Position numbers and translations under genes: made by a program. Below, piece after piece: positions 1 through 11,457 of a stretch of 36,475 nt of DNA. Every line of letters begins with the position of its first letter. Positions within the stretch are counted from its first letter, which is position 1. Origin of the DNA: Promethearchaeota archaeon (GTDB taxonomy: Archaea > Asgardarchaeota > Lokiarchaeia > Sigynarchaeales > SOKP01); the NCBI GenBank assembly GCA_019057775.1, contig JAHLWT010000150.1, forward strand, positions 1-36,475, read 5' to 3'. The notes under the pieces are model-generated. The model saw only the letters and a program-made list of their open reading frames with translations, was not told the origin of the DNA and did not search any database.

Positions 1-6
1 AAGAAA

Positions 7-474
7 TTATATAAATTTAAACTTATTTCTGCGCTTTCTAAAAACGAAGGCTGTTAATGCTGTAATAAATATTATTAAAAGGAATACATCATATCCGGGA
101 ATTTCTTCTCCATCACCTTTGACTACTGGTGGAGTTGGTCGATTTATGCAATCGTTACCAAAAATACTGTTCCCCACACTGTCTTCTTCTACAATGCAAT
201 CTTCATTCCAATGGAATATGTTATTTGATATTGTGTTACCAGTGCTACCTTTATATAGATGAATTCCATTATTGGAATTATTATTAATGTTATTTAAGGT
301 AATTTCATTATCCTGCGCACTCCACATTACAATTCCCATGTTAGAGTTATTATTAAACGTGTTGCCGGAAACTAGTAAGTTTGACGATTCGCCAATCCAT
401 ATCCCATAAACATTATAATTTGCGTTATTATTAAGAATTTCATTTTGACCATAGTTTTTCCTCTTCTGTAAACT
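7..474 (-). pseudogene. 3' remnant of a surface parallel beta-helix (NosD-like) protein with C-terminal membrane anchor
   Basis: Read on the minus strand, the frame is open from the stop at 475-477 to a stop at 7-9, but has no start until an internal ATG at 337-339. The region upstream of that ATG (340-474) already encodes good beta-helix repeat (N-x-I-x-N-N ... G-I-x-I ... S-G-N-x-F-x-N-N-S-N), so the ATG is not the true start and the gene has lost its 5' part. The repeats are typical of NosD/right-handed parallel beta-helix surface proteins. The C-terminus has a short acidic linker, an I-P-G-Y-D motif, one hydrophobic helix and a basic end (R-K-R-R-N-K), the usual layout of an archaeal C-terminal surface anchor. 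The HIT gene follows immediately upstream, so the 5' part was probably removed by deletion or rearrangement. A sequencing frameshift is less likely because no helix repeats are visible beyond 475. Confidence 0.6.
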
Positions 475-525
475 TTACATTTAACTTAAATGTAAAAAAT
501 GAATGCACTAATTATGATACCTACT

Positions 526-1026
526 CTAAAAAGACTTAAAGAACTGTTTACTTAGATATTGCTCAATTTTTTTCTCTATTTTTCTTTTAACTGAATCTAA
601 TCCTTCAGGAACAACTCGAGTTTCTCCAACAATATCGATAAATCCTAATTCAGTGCCATAACGGGGAACTAAATGGCAATGTAAATGAGGAATGCTAGCT
701 CCCGCAATTCCTTGATTGAGTCCAATATTATATCCTCGAGGGTTATAAATATCATCTAACAAATTCTGTAAGCCCTGTACCGCTCTGAAAATTCGTTTTA
801 TCTCATCCTTGGTTAACTCTGTAAATTTCAGAATATGCCGATTTGGCACTATCATACTGTGTCCAGGATTGTATGGATATAAATTTAGAATAATGAAAAT
901 TAAATTGTCTTCATAATACTTTAAATTTATAACTCTTTTATCACCGTCTCTTATTGCACATAAAATGCAATCTACATCCGGTCTTTCTTTCCCCTGTACA
1001 TATTCTAACTTACCTAACGCTTGCAA
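526..1026 (-). CDS. HIT family nucleotide hydrolase/phosphorylase
   Basis: 166 residues with the diagnostic histidine triad H114-L-H116-C-H118-L-V; the middle residues form the catalytic site that attacks the alpha-phosphate of dinucleotide or nucleotidyl substrates. An N-terminal C20-x2-C23 begins a probable zinc site, and N-P-G-H (53-56) and R-H-I (63-65) match the conserved first half of the fold. The extended N- and C-termini resemble the Ap4A phosphorylase/hydrolase-like branch of HIT proteins rather than the short Hint type. It likely acts in the cytosol on Ap4A-like nucleotides, but the exact substrate cannot be read from the sequence. It is the last gene of a minus-strand run that starts at the dehydrogenase; the gap to the DUF2299-like gene is 44 bases. 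The family is certain, the substrate is inferred. Confidence 0.9.
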   Translation of the reverse strand: MQALGKLEYVQGKERPDVDCILCAIRDGDKRVINLKYYEDNLIFIILNLYPYNPGHSMIVPNRHILKFTELTKDEIKRIFRAVQGLQNLLDDIYNPRGYNIGLNQGIAGASIPHLHCHLVPRYGTELGFIDIVGETRVVPEGLDSVKRKIEKKIEQYLSKQFFKSF

Positions 1027-1070
1027 CCAGTTCTTAAAAATATAAGTTCACCATTCTTTTTTATTTTAAA

Positions 1071-1619
1071 CTAAGAATATAAAGAAAAGTCTGAACCGTC
1101 AGGAAAATCTTTTGATTTCATAAAATCATCGAGTTTGATTTTTCCAAAACAAAATTCTCCTAAAATAATATTACTATAAGCGGCACAATTAAACACTCTC
1201 CGGATGCTTTTAAAAAAAGATTTTTTGGAAATAATTCCATCATCATCAAGAAATACTTGATCACTTATTTCATACCTAAAATTTTTAATATCTATACGAT
1301 AAAATAGATCTTTCAGAAGAAATAATTTTCTTAATTCCATGAAAAATTTCATTCTTTTCTCATTTTCTAAAGAATTTAAAGCATTTATATGAGGTTCAGA
1401 TATTTGAAGTCCTAAGCTAACTATCAGTAAATCTTTATTTTTAGGTCTAATTACAACCATATTTCTACCAATTTGACGCCCTAAACGATCTTTTCCGGGA
1501 GGAAATATGAATTGAAAACCAAAATCAAGCTTAGGATTATTGACTTTTTCTCGTAGTAAGCCTTCATCAAGTAAATATTCTCTGATTAGTTCTTTGATTT
1601 TACTCTCTTTAATTACCAT
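1071..1619 (-). CDS. DUF2299-like archaeal protein
   Basis: 182 residues, soluble, no membrane segment. The layout is an N-terminal helix with K-E-L-I-R-E-Y-L-L-D-E-G, then alternating beta strands including F-x-F-x-F-P-P and a M-V-V-I-R-P strand, and a helical region that ends in F-R-Y-E-I near residue 120. This order resembles the archaeal DUF2299 family, which has a YbjN-like chaperone fold; the match is by pattern only. The C-terminal 60 residues, rich in F and K, extend beyond what I recall of the family. Function is unknown. It sits between the HIT and DUF211 genes on the same strand, with ~100 bases of AT-rich sequence before it, so it may have its own promoter. Confidence 0.6.
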   Translation of the reverse strand: MVIKESKIKELIREYLLDEGLLREKVNNPKLDFGFQFIFPPGKDRLGRQIGRNMVVIRPKNKDLLIVSLGLQISEPHINALNSLENEKRMKFFMELRKLFLLKDLFYRIDIKNFRYEISDQVFLDDDGIISKKSFFKSIRRVFNCAAYSNIILGEFCFGKIKLDDFMKSKDFPDGSDFSLYS

Positions 1620-1721
1620 ATATCAATCAGTAAAGGTAAGAATGAAATGAATTTTAATTTTTTCTCACAATAAATTTAAGTTAAAATGAGTTCCTATAAA
1701 AAATAAGGAATTATTGTTAAA

Positions 1722-1976
1722 TCAATCTCTTTCTTCACAGATTACTTCATCTAAGGAATGTACAGCACAATTCAGTGAAGCTAATTTTTCAGTAATACCA
1801 TCAAGAGAAAGGTTATTTCCTTCAATGTGAATCTGTAAAGAAGCAGTTTTTTGATCCAATTCTTCAACTTTGATTCGAACGCTGGATACACCATCAAGTT
1901 TCATCAATCCTTGAGCGACTAAGAACGAATCTGGAGAATGAGGTTTAAGTACATCTAAAGTAAATTCTACTTTCAT
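1722..1976 (-). CDS. DUF211 family protein
   Basis: 84 residues with the characteristic opening of archaeal DUF211 proteins: an L-D-V-L-K-P-H-x-P strand-turn, then L-x-G-V-x-x-V-R-I-K-V-E-E-L-D, a strand with L-Q-I-H-I-E-G-N-N-L, and the ending A-V-H-S-L-D-E-V. The length equals a single full domain, which has a ferredoxin-like alpha/beta fold and forms oligomers in solved archaeal members. The biochemical role of the family is not established. The upstream 73 bases (1977-2049) are very AT-rich and contain TATA-like stretches on the minus strand (e.g. around 2000-2012), so independent transcription is possible. Confidence 0.85.
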   Translation of the reverse strand: MKVEFTLDVLKPHSPDSFLVAQGLMKLDGVSSVRIKVEELDQKTASLQIHIEGNNLSLDGITEKLASLNCAVHSLDEVICEERD

Positions 1977-2049
1977 TATTTGATTTTATACCTTTTTATA
2001 TAATTATATAATAAAGATTTATGGATATTTATTATTTTTTTTTATTTAT

Positions 2050-2739
2050 TTATAAAAGTTTCTCAATTTCTTTTATTAATTTTGTTGGGATTTCTTTTTC
2101 TTCAATTATGATATCAGCTTTTTGAAGTGCTTCCATTTTAGCTAATTTTGTATGCAGAGCAATTGAATAAGCTCCAACATTGATCGCTCCTTCAATATCT
2201 CTAGATGTATCTCCGATTACTAATATCTCATTTGGTTTTACTTGAAGCCTTTTACAAATTTCTAATAAATGATCTGGATGTGGTTTGGCATTGCTAACAT
2301 TATCTCTTCCTATAATTACATCGAAATAACCTAATAAATCAACTTTTTCAAGTGAAATTTTTGCATGTTTGTATTTATTTAGAGTATAAATAGCCTGTTT
2401 GAGGTTCCTTTCTTTTACAAACTTAAGCACAACTTCAATTCCTATTATCACAGAAGCATCTAAAGCTGCTTTGTATTCTATTTTGCTTATTTCACTATCA
2501 ATCTCCTTCAAAATTTCATCAATCTGACTTGAACTGTTACCTCTTGCTATAAATAGTTCTCGAGCAGATTCAATATTATCCATGATACCTTTTTTGATTG
2601 AAAGACTTTTTTTATTAATACCATGTGAACGGAGGATATTAATGGTGATACGACGAGCTCCCATTGAATCAATTTTAAAATGTATTATAGTTCCGTCCAA
2701 ATCCCAAACAATCGCCTTAATGTTACTCTTTAGCTGCAT
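2050..2739 (-). CDS. HAD superfamily phosphatase (phosphoglycolate phosphatase-like)
   Basis: 229 residues with all HAD motifs: motif I W-D13-L-D15-G-T (D13 the nucleophile, D15 the general acid), motif II Thr in A-I-Y-T-L-N, motif III Lys in A-K-P-H-P-D, and motif IV G176-D-T-S-R-D181 that binds Mg2+. The helical insert between motifs I and II (about residues 20-105) is the C1-type cap seen in phosphoglycolate and pyrophosphate phosphatases. Likely a small-molecule phosphomonoesterase in the cytosol; the substrate cannot be assigned. Its start codon directly follows the thpR stop codon with no gap, so it is almost certainly co-translated with thpR and the upstream dehydrogenase. Confidence 0.9.
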   Translation of the reverse strand: MQLKSNIKAIVWDLDGTIIHFKIDSMGARRITINILRSHGINKKSLSIKKGIMDNIESARELFIARGNSSSQIDEILKEIDSEISKIEYKAALDASVIIGIEVVLKFVKERNLKQAIYTLNKYKHAKISLEKVDLLGYFDVIIGRDNVSNAKPHPDHLLEICKRLQVKPNEILVIGDTSRDIEGAINVGAYSIALHTKLAKMEALQKADIIIEEKEIPTKLIKEIEKLL

Positions 2740-3312
2740 CTAATATACCAAATCAGAATAGATTGGACCCTTTGGAGTAAGTACTGATTTCTTTAATTTG
2801 ACTTGACTGATATTAAAACCGCCAAAATCCAATTTTTTATTATCATTTATTAGTTTTTTAAGTGCGTCAAATGTTTTATAATTTATTTTGTCTCGTTTTA
2901 ATCTTCCAAAAGTAAGATGAGGTTTAAATTGAGTTCTTCTATCGCGTGCAATATTTAAATTTTCATATAGTAGGTTTTCAATGGTATCTTTAATATTCTG
3001 TAAAAACTGAACCTCACCAACAAGTTTTATCCATAAAACAGAATACTTATTGAATTGACCGACCCCTTTTAGCTTATAACTGATTGTTCTACCATTAAAG
3101 AGTGTTTCGTTTACATCATTCTTTAAAATTGAATAAATTTTCGACGCAAGGGTTTCTGAAATATTTCCCAGAAATTTTATTGTTAAATGAAGGTTTTCTG
3201 GTTCAACTATTTTGAGTTTTCCTTGGTTCTGCTTTAAGCGTGAAGAGAAAGAAACAATATTTTCAATAGTTTCTTCATCTCTTAATTCAATTGCAATAAA
3301 TGATCTTATCAT
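2740..3312 (-). CDS. thpR: RNA 2',3'-cyclic phosphodiesterase ThpR (LigT family)
   Basis: 190 residues, the normal size for ThpR. The two HxTx motifs that define the 2H phosphoesterase superfamily are present: H42-L-T44-I and H132-L-T134-F, each in its usual strand (L-H-L-T-I-K-F-L-G and P-H-L-T-F-G-R). The N-terminus R-S-F-I-A-I-E-L is also typical. The enzyme hydrolyses 2',3'-cyclic phosphate ends of RNA to 2'-phosphate and is often linked with tRNA splicing or repair. The start overlaps the last four bases of the 2-hydroxyacid dehydrogenase gene (ATGA type overlap at 3309-3312) and the stop abuts the HAD gene, giving a compact three-gene operon. HAD phosphatase plus ThpR could act in series on 2'-phosphorylated products, but that is only inference. 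Confidence 0.92.
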   Translation of the reverse strand: MIRSFIAIELRDEETIENIVSFSSRLKQNQGKLKIVEPENLHLTIKFLGNISETLASKIYSILKNDVNETLFNGRTISYKLKGVGQFNKYSVLWIKLVGEVQFLQNIKDTIENLLYENLNIARDRRTQFKPHLTFGRLKRDKINYKTFDALKKLINDNKKLDFGGFNISQVKLKKSVLTPKGPIYSDLVY

Positions 3313-4448
3313 TTTCTATCCCAATAACTGAAAATTTTCCATTGTTTTTCATATAATTGTTTTTTTTGTTCGGGAATTAGATGTACTTCACGTAGGTCGT
3401 CTACAGTGGTACTCTCTATTAAATGAATAATATCATTGAGAAATATTATATTCATCTTGCCTCTTGTATCTGCATCAGCAGAAGCATTATGAGGTAAAAG
3501 TAGCATCTTGAGATTTGGCTGCTTCTCTTTTATTTTTTTTAATCGGTCAAGAATTTCATTATCAATAGGTTCTTCAGGAAAAACATCTAATGCTAAATTT
3601 ATCTTAATTTCATTATTTTCAAGCATATTAAGTAGATCATATAAATCTACAATAGGGCCACGAGCAGTATTCACTAATAATGCGCCCTTTTTCATCAATT
3701 TTAATAAATCTCGATTAACTAAATGTTTAGTTTGTTTGTTCAATGGAACATGGAGACTTACAATGTCGGACTCTTTAAACAATATGGAGAGATCTTTTTT
3801 AAATTTTATAGAGGGGAATTGTTTTTCAAACTCTTCATTTCGCTTAATATCTTGATATATAATATCAATCCCCCACGAATATAGTTTCTTTACAATTTCT
3901 TTTCCGATTTCACCTAAACCTACAATTCCTAAAGTTTTATTTGATAACATAGAAGAAAGATTTTGATCTAAATCCCACTTATCATCCACAGTCCACTTAT
4001 AATTCCAGACATACTCATGAAGGTCAATTAAATTCCTCAAGCTAGTCATGATTAAAGCAATTGTATAATCTGCAACCGTTTCTTGAAGAACTCCTGGAGT
4101 ATGGGTTATTAAAATATTATCTTCTTCCAAGGTTTGTATATGATTATAACCTGCTGTTGAAGTTGAAACAGCAAGAATATTAGAATGTCTAAGAATTTCT
4201 GAAGAAATACTATGACTTAAGTGACATCCTATAAATTCAGGATTGAAATTCTCAATTTCATCTTTGAGATTTTCTTCTGAAGGAAACCGTCCATTATAAA
4301 ATTTTAATTTTGATATACCACTTAATTTTTGCCATAGATTTGTAATTTTAAATCGTATTTCTTCAGAAAGTTTCTCATTAGAGCCAAGTTGATCTTTAGA
4401 AAAAACATTAGAAGTAAGGTATACTTTGGGTTTATAACTCCTATTCAT
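3309..4448 (-). CDS. D-isomer specific 2-hydroxyacid dehydrogenase
   Basis: 379 residues. The NAD(P) Rossmann motif G177-L-G-E-I-G182 follows a V-A-D-Y-T-I-A-L-I helix, and the catalytic triad of this family is complete: R263 (in N-T-A-R-G-P), E292 (in D-V-F-P-E-E-P) and H320 (in L-L-P-H-N-A-S), with the normal spacing. It interconverts a 2-keto acid and a D-2-hydroxyacid with NAD(P)H, e.g. glyoxylate/hydroxypyruvate or D-3-phosphoglycerate; the substrate is not clear. There is no C-terminal ACT domain, so it is not a classic long serine-pathway enzyme. First gene of the dehydrogenase-thpR-HAD operon; the 131 bases upstream are AT-rich and shared with the divergent zinc-finger gene at 4580. 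Confidence 0.9.
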   Translation of the reverse strand: MNRSYKPKVYLTSNVFSKDQLGSNEKLSEEIRFKITNLWQKLSGISKLKFYNGRFPSEENLKDEIENFNPEFIGCHLSHSISSEILRHSNILAVSTSTAGYNHIQTLEEDNILITHTPGVLQETVADYTIALIMTSLRNLIDLHEYVWNYKWTVDDKWDLDQNLSSMLSNKTLGIVGLGEIGKEIVKKLYSWGIDIIYQDIKRNEEFEKQFPSIKFKKDLSILFKESDIVSLHVPLNKQTKHLVNRDLLKLMKKGALLVNTARGPIVDLYDLLNMLENNEIKINLALDVFPEEPIDNEILDRLKKIKEKQPNLKMLLLPHNASADADTRGKMNIIFLNDIIHLIESTTVDDLREVHLIPEQKKQLYEKQWKIFSYWDRK

Positions 4449-4579
4449 CTCAAGTGCACTAGAAAATATGTAATTTTTTGATTATTTATTTTTTACATCC
4501 AAATTAATTATTTAGTTTTTATGAAATTTTATAAAAACTGAATCTATTAATTAACTAAAAAAATATAAGTTGATAGAAA

Positions 4580-4726
4580 ATGGCAAAAGTAAAGTGTCAC
4601 CAGTGTAAGGAAATTATCACAGGAGGCGCAAAAATTCAAGCCTTCCACCCAGAAGAACCCACAACAATTGAAGTATTTTGTAGTGAAGCATGTAAAACAA
4701 AGTGGCTTGCTACATTAAAGAAGTAA
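4580..4726 (+). CDS. 48-residue TRASH/MYM-like zinc finger protein
   Basis: A short ORF starting ATG at 4580 and ending TAA at 4724-4726. The 48-residue product has C6-x2-C9 near the N-terminus and F-C34-S-x-x-C38 near the C-terminus, separated by two strands (K-I-Q-A-F ... I-E-V-F). The F-C-S-x-x-C-K-x-x-W element is the hallmark of TRASH/MYM-type treble-clef zinc fingers, seen in metal-sensing or small nucleic-acid-binding proteins. The protein is basic (K-rich start and end). The start codon is preceded by an AT-rich stretch and the stop is followed by a T run (4738-4744) suited to archaeal termination, so it looks like an independent small gene between a divergent operon and a convergent gene. 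The function is unknown; the zinc site is seen, the role is inferred. Confidence 0.65.
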   Translation: MAKVKCHQCKEIITGGAKIQAFHPEEPTTIEVFCSEACKTKWLATLKK

Positions 4727-4745
4727 AAATAATATCATTTTTTTA

Positions 4746-5708
4746 TTATCTTTTAATCTTTTCAGGAAGATAGAACTCATATTTCTTCCGAAATAGTTTA
4801 GTTTTTATGTATCTATCAATTCTTCTTGCACTTTGAAAAATACTCCAAATCATTTTATCACTTTTGTAATATTTCTGTACTTCTGTCAATGTTAAAGGAG
4901 CTATTTCAAACTCATTCGCTTCTTCTTTAAAAAATTTATTTATCCTCTGAATTAATCTAGGTATGATTTCGGGTTTCTGTTCTTTAAAAAAATTAGCTAT
5001 CAAGTCAATAATTACTAACCTCCAGTCATAATAACGGTCTAGTACTTCTTGTAGGAACATTGCTTTTATTAGAAATCTCATGAATGAAGGTGTGCTTTTT
5101 AAAAAGAGTTCTGCATCCATTGCATCAACTCCATTTATTCGATACATTGGAGTACTTGTATCAAAATATAATAATTTAGTATTATCATCGATAGTAGGAT
5201 TTTTAGAATCGTAATCCAAAATCGCAAAATTAGAGATTTGGCCATCTAATCCAACGTTACAAATCTTGTTTTTGAGGTTAAAGGACCATACTTTCTTCAT
5301 TTCTCTTACAGCGAGGAGAATCAGGGTTTCTATAGCATCATCATTAATATGATGAATAACATTATTTCCAACAGATTCAGGATCAATTTTGGCTTGAATA
5401 CTATAAAATTGGATTTGTTCTTTCTCATCTTTAAACCATATGGCTTTATGATCAGGAAGGTTAAAATTTAATTCCTCCTCGAGAATTCTACAATATTCAT
5501 TATATGCACGGATGTGTTTCTTGACCTGGTCTTCAGTATCAAAAATTGGAATTCTTTTGTAAGCTAAATGTTCGGGATCATCAAGAATTTCAAAAATCAA
5601 GCTGATTTCTCCAAATCCAAGGATTTTTATGGGAATTTTGCCACTCTCTGGGTTAATAGTATCAATAGTCTTTTCAAATTCTTTTAACAATTCAATATCG
5701 ATTTTCAT
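4746..5708 (-). CDS. Kinase-like protein (DUF6206-like)
   Basis: 320 residues, soluble. It retains a full set of protein kinase/aminoglycoside phosphotransferase-like landmarks in order: a glycine loop G31-F-G-E-I-S36, a strand lysine in A-Y-K51-R, a catalytic-loop-like V-G-L-D155-G-Q-I-S-N160 (Asp and Asn five apart as in kinases), and a metal-site-like L-L-Y-F-D183-T-S-T-P. The rest is helical, ending in a basic tail. This fits the uncharacterised DUF6206 group as I remember it; the kinase relation is inferred from the motif order. A possible role is small-molecule or protein phosphorylation. It is convergent with the zinc-finger gene and divergent from the beta-galactosidase gene. Confidence 0.6.
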   Translation of the reverse strand: MKIDIELLKEFEKTIDTINPESGKIPIKILGFGEISLIFEILDDPEHLAYKRIPIFDTEDQVKKHIRAYNEYCRILEEELNFNLPDHKAIWFKDEKEQIQFYSIQAKIDPESVGNNVIHHINDDAIETLILLAVREMKKVWSFNLKNKICNVGLDGQISNFAILDYDSKNPTIDDNTKLLYFDTSTPMYRINGVDAMDAELFLKSTPSFMRFLIKAMFLQEVLDRYYDWRLVIIDLIANFFKEQKPEIIPRLIQRINKFFKEEANEFEIAPLTLTEVQKYYKSDKMIWSIFQSARRIDRYIKTKLFRKKYEFYLPEKIKR

Positions 5709-5839
5709 AACAAATCAATTTGTATTTGAGAAATAATTCTTAATTTTAGATTAGTATTAGATTTATTTAAAATTATAAGATTTATTTTTTTTGTTTCATT
5801 CTAATCTTATATTAGAATAATTAAGTTGAGATTTTTTAA

Positions 5840-9004
<3,165 letters not shown>

Positions 9005-9053
9005 ATTCACTTCTAAACATATCTAATAAATATTTTATTAGGGGAATTACAAC

Positions 9054-9869
9054 ATGGCACGGCCTTTATGGTTTGTAAAACTATTGAAAAAAACATTTCC
9101 TAATGTAAAAATAATAGCCAAGTTAACAAATTTACCTATTCTTGGATCTCTTTTTGATTACCTACTTTTCAGAGGAGATGATATAATTTATCTTCCACAA
9201 GATCGAAGCATTAAAATAAATCAATCTTTAGGAGAATATGATGAAGTCGTATTACCTTCCCAAGTGCTAAAACATTTCATTGAAAAAGCTAACCACCATT
9301 GGGTTATGAATTTCTGTATTTGTAGATCTAGTATGAAATGTAAGGATTATCCTATTGATTTGGGGTGCCTCTTTCTTGGAGATGCTGTAATGGATATTAA
9401 TCCACAATTAGGTAAGCTAGTTACCAAAGAAGAAGCTCTAGAGCATTTGAAAAAATGTGAAGAGGCAAGGCTGGTTCACATGATTGGGAGAAATAGACTA
9501 GATGCGCAATGGCTTGGTGTAAAACCGGGGAAAAAACTCTTAAGTATTTGTAATTGCTGCCCATGCTGCTGTTTATGGCGTATATCTCCAATATTATCAC
9601 CCAAGATTGGTAATAAAATTAAGAAGATGGAAGGAGTAACTGTAAAAGTCTCAGAAAAATGTAAAGGTTGCGGTATATGCGTTAATGGATATTGTTTTGT
9701 TGATGCCATACATTTAATAAACAAAAAGGCTTTTATTACTCAAGATTGCAGAGGTTGTGGGCGATGCATCTCCGTATGCCCTCACGGTGCAATTGATCTC
9801 TTTATTGATGATGAAAATTATATAACAAAATCAATAGAAGAAATAGATGAAGTTATTGATGTCACATAG
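9054..9869 (+). CDS. Cysteine-rich 2[4Fe-4S] ferredoxin-domain protein
   Basis: 271 residues. The C-terminal part is a dicluster ferredoxin: C203-x2-C206-x2-C209-x4-C214, then C232-x2-C235-x2-C238-x3-C242-P. The first motif has a four-residue spacer before its last Cys and no following Pro, a small departure from the classic form. The N-terminal 180 residues hold further cysteine groups: C88-x-C90-R, C96, C105-L-F-L-G, and the dense C166-x-C168-C-x-C171-C-C173. These could bind an additional cluster or metal, so the protein is more than a plain ferredoxin. No signal peptide or membrane helix. Likely an electron-transfer or redox adaptor protein; the partner is unknown. It follows lacZ on the same strand after a purine-rich A-G-G-G-G-A stretch usable for ribosome binding. 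Confidence 0.8.
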   Translation: MARPLWFVKLLKKTFPNVKIIAKLTNLPILGSLFDYLLFRGDDIIYLPQDRSIKINQSLGEYDEVVLPSQVLKHFIEKANHHWVMNFCICRSSMKCKDYPIDLGCLFLGDAVMDINPQLGKLVTKEEALEHLKKCEEARLVHMIGRNRLDAQWLGVKPGKKLLSICNCCPCCCLWRISPILSPKIGNKIKKMEGVTVKVSEKCKGCGICVNGYCFVDAIHLINKKAFITQDCRGCGRCISVCPHGAIDLFIDDENYITKSIEEIDEVIDVT

Positions 9870-9882
9870 AAGATTATAACTT

Positions 9883-11328
9883 CTATTTTTCTTTCCAAAA
9901 TTGGTTATTCTTCTTTAAGTTATTTATTCTTGTTCTATGTTTTAGTGCTGATACTGCTTGAACTGCTCCTTTTATAGAATGAAACACAGGAATGTATGCT
10001 AATTCTAATGATTCTATAATTATCGAATACTTAGAGATATAAGGAACAAAACATACAATGGGCTTATTTTTAGACATAACTATATTTGCGATCCTTCTAC
10101 CAATTTGAAATGAGATATTGGGAGGATAAGGCAAGAGTAATAAAATAATACATTCAATTCTCTCGATGTCTGATAAGTATCGAATTACATCTTCTATATC
10201 AGTATCTAATACTGAGCCTGTGAGATCAATAGGATTATTAAAAGAAGCAATTTGTCGAGCTGTAGGATTCATTAGGTTTTTTAAATCTCTTTTTTCCTGA
10301 GGTGTAAATCGCACTGCATTTAATCCATATTTTTTGAGCATGTCACTTGCTAAAACAGCATGACCTCCAGAGACAGAGACAATAGCTACATCACCGTAGG
10401 TTACAACATTTTTACCAAATGGATTTCTTCGTTTAGATAATACATCAAAAACTTTTAAAGACGTTAACAATTCTCTTTCTGAGTGAGGTTGGATTACGTG
10501 ATGTTGCTTCAAAGCAGAATATATGATTTTATAATCACCTGCCAATGATGCTGTATGTGATTGAGTTGCTACCTTCCCTTCTCTTGTTCGCCCACCAAAA
10601 TACACTATTACGGTATCCTCTGATTCTTTTGCTAACTGTAAAAATATTCTTGCTTTACCTTCTTTAAAGCCTTCCAAATAAAATACGATATTTGTTGTTT
10701 CCGGATCTACTTGACTAAAATATTTTAATAACATGACTTCATCCACAACAGCACGATTACCTATAGAAACTGCTGTTGATACCCCGATGTTTCTCTCCTT
10801 AAATTTAAGAAAAAATTGATCAACTAAAACCCCACCACTTTGACTTATCAGTGCTACGGAACCTTTTGGTGGTTTGGTAATACGCTCTGTAGGTAAGAAT
10901 ATCGTGTCTACAATTGGACTTGCATAGACGCCTAAGCAATTAGGGCCAAGAACTGCAAGATCACCTTCTGTTGCAAGTTTTTCAAGGAGTTCTTGTCTTT
11001 TTTTGCCTTTCCCCCCGATTTCTGCAAATCCACCTCCAATTATAACGCTTGATGGAATGCCTAGGTCAATACAATCTTTTATATATTCTAATGTATCATC
11101 AGGTCCGACTGCTATTACTAATAAATCGGGTATTTCTGGTAATTTATCTAAACGTTCATAAAGCTTAATTCCCTCTATTTCTCCACCAGTGGGATAAATC
11201 CCATATACTTTCACTTGCATCTCAAATTCGTTTTTTACTAACACGATTCTACCAGGGCTAAGTGGATTTTTCTTACTAATGCCAACCACTGCCATTGATT
11301 TAGGCTTAAAAAGTTTCTCCAAATCCAT
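9883..11328 (-). CDS. ADP-forming acyl-CoA synthetase, alpha-type subunit
   Basis: 481 residues with the CoA-binding Rossmann domain (S-M-A-V-V-G-I-S at the start, then L-L-V-I-A-V-G-P), the succinyl-CoA-ligase-like domains (A-L-I-S-Q-S-G-G; I-V-F-Y-L-E-G-F) and the phosphorylated histidine motif Q-S-H258-T-A-S-L-A-G; the position matches the known archaeal ACD alpha histidine. It converts acyl-CoA, ADP and Pi to acid, CoA and ATP, the last energy-conserving step of peptide or sugar fermentation in archaea. The enzyme needs an ATP-grasp beta subunit, which is neither fused here (the protein ends after the third domain) nor encoded in this window, so it must be encoded elsewhere. The final ~20 residues are basic and non-conserved. 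Convergent with the ferredoxin gene at a 13-base gap. Confidence 0.9.
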   Translation of the reverse strand: MDLEKLFKPKSMAVVGISKKNPLSPGRIVLVKNEFEMQVKVYGIYPTGGEIEGIKLYERLDKLPEIPDLLVIAVGPDDTLEYIKDCIDLGIPSSVIIGGGFAEIGGKGKKRQELLEKLATEGDLAVLGPNCLGVYASPIVDTIFLPTERITKPPKGSVALISQSGGVLVDQFFLKFKERNIGVSTAVSIGNRAVVDEVMLLKYFSQVDPETTNIVFYLEGFKEGKARIFLQLAKESEDTVIVYFGGRTREGKVATQSHTASLAGDYKIIYSALKQHHVIQPHSERELLTSLKVFDVLSKRRNPFGKNVVTYGDVAIVSVSGGHAVLASDMLKKYGLNAVRFTPQEKRDLKNLMNPTARQIASFNNPIDLTGSVLDTDIEDVIRYLSDIERIECIILLLLPYPPNISFQIGRRIANIVMSKNKPIVCFVPYISKYSIIIESLELAYIPVFHSIKGAVQAVSALKHRTRINNLKKNNQFWKEK

Positions 11329-11457
11329 ATTAATCTATTATTGGTAGGAATTTCTGAAAATTTAAGCTTTTACCTCTGAAAAAATTAGGAATTAAAAGTT
11401 TATTAGGAAAAAAAAAGATATAATAACAATTTAAAAATTATATTAAAAAAAATAATT

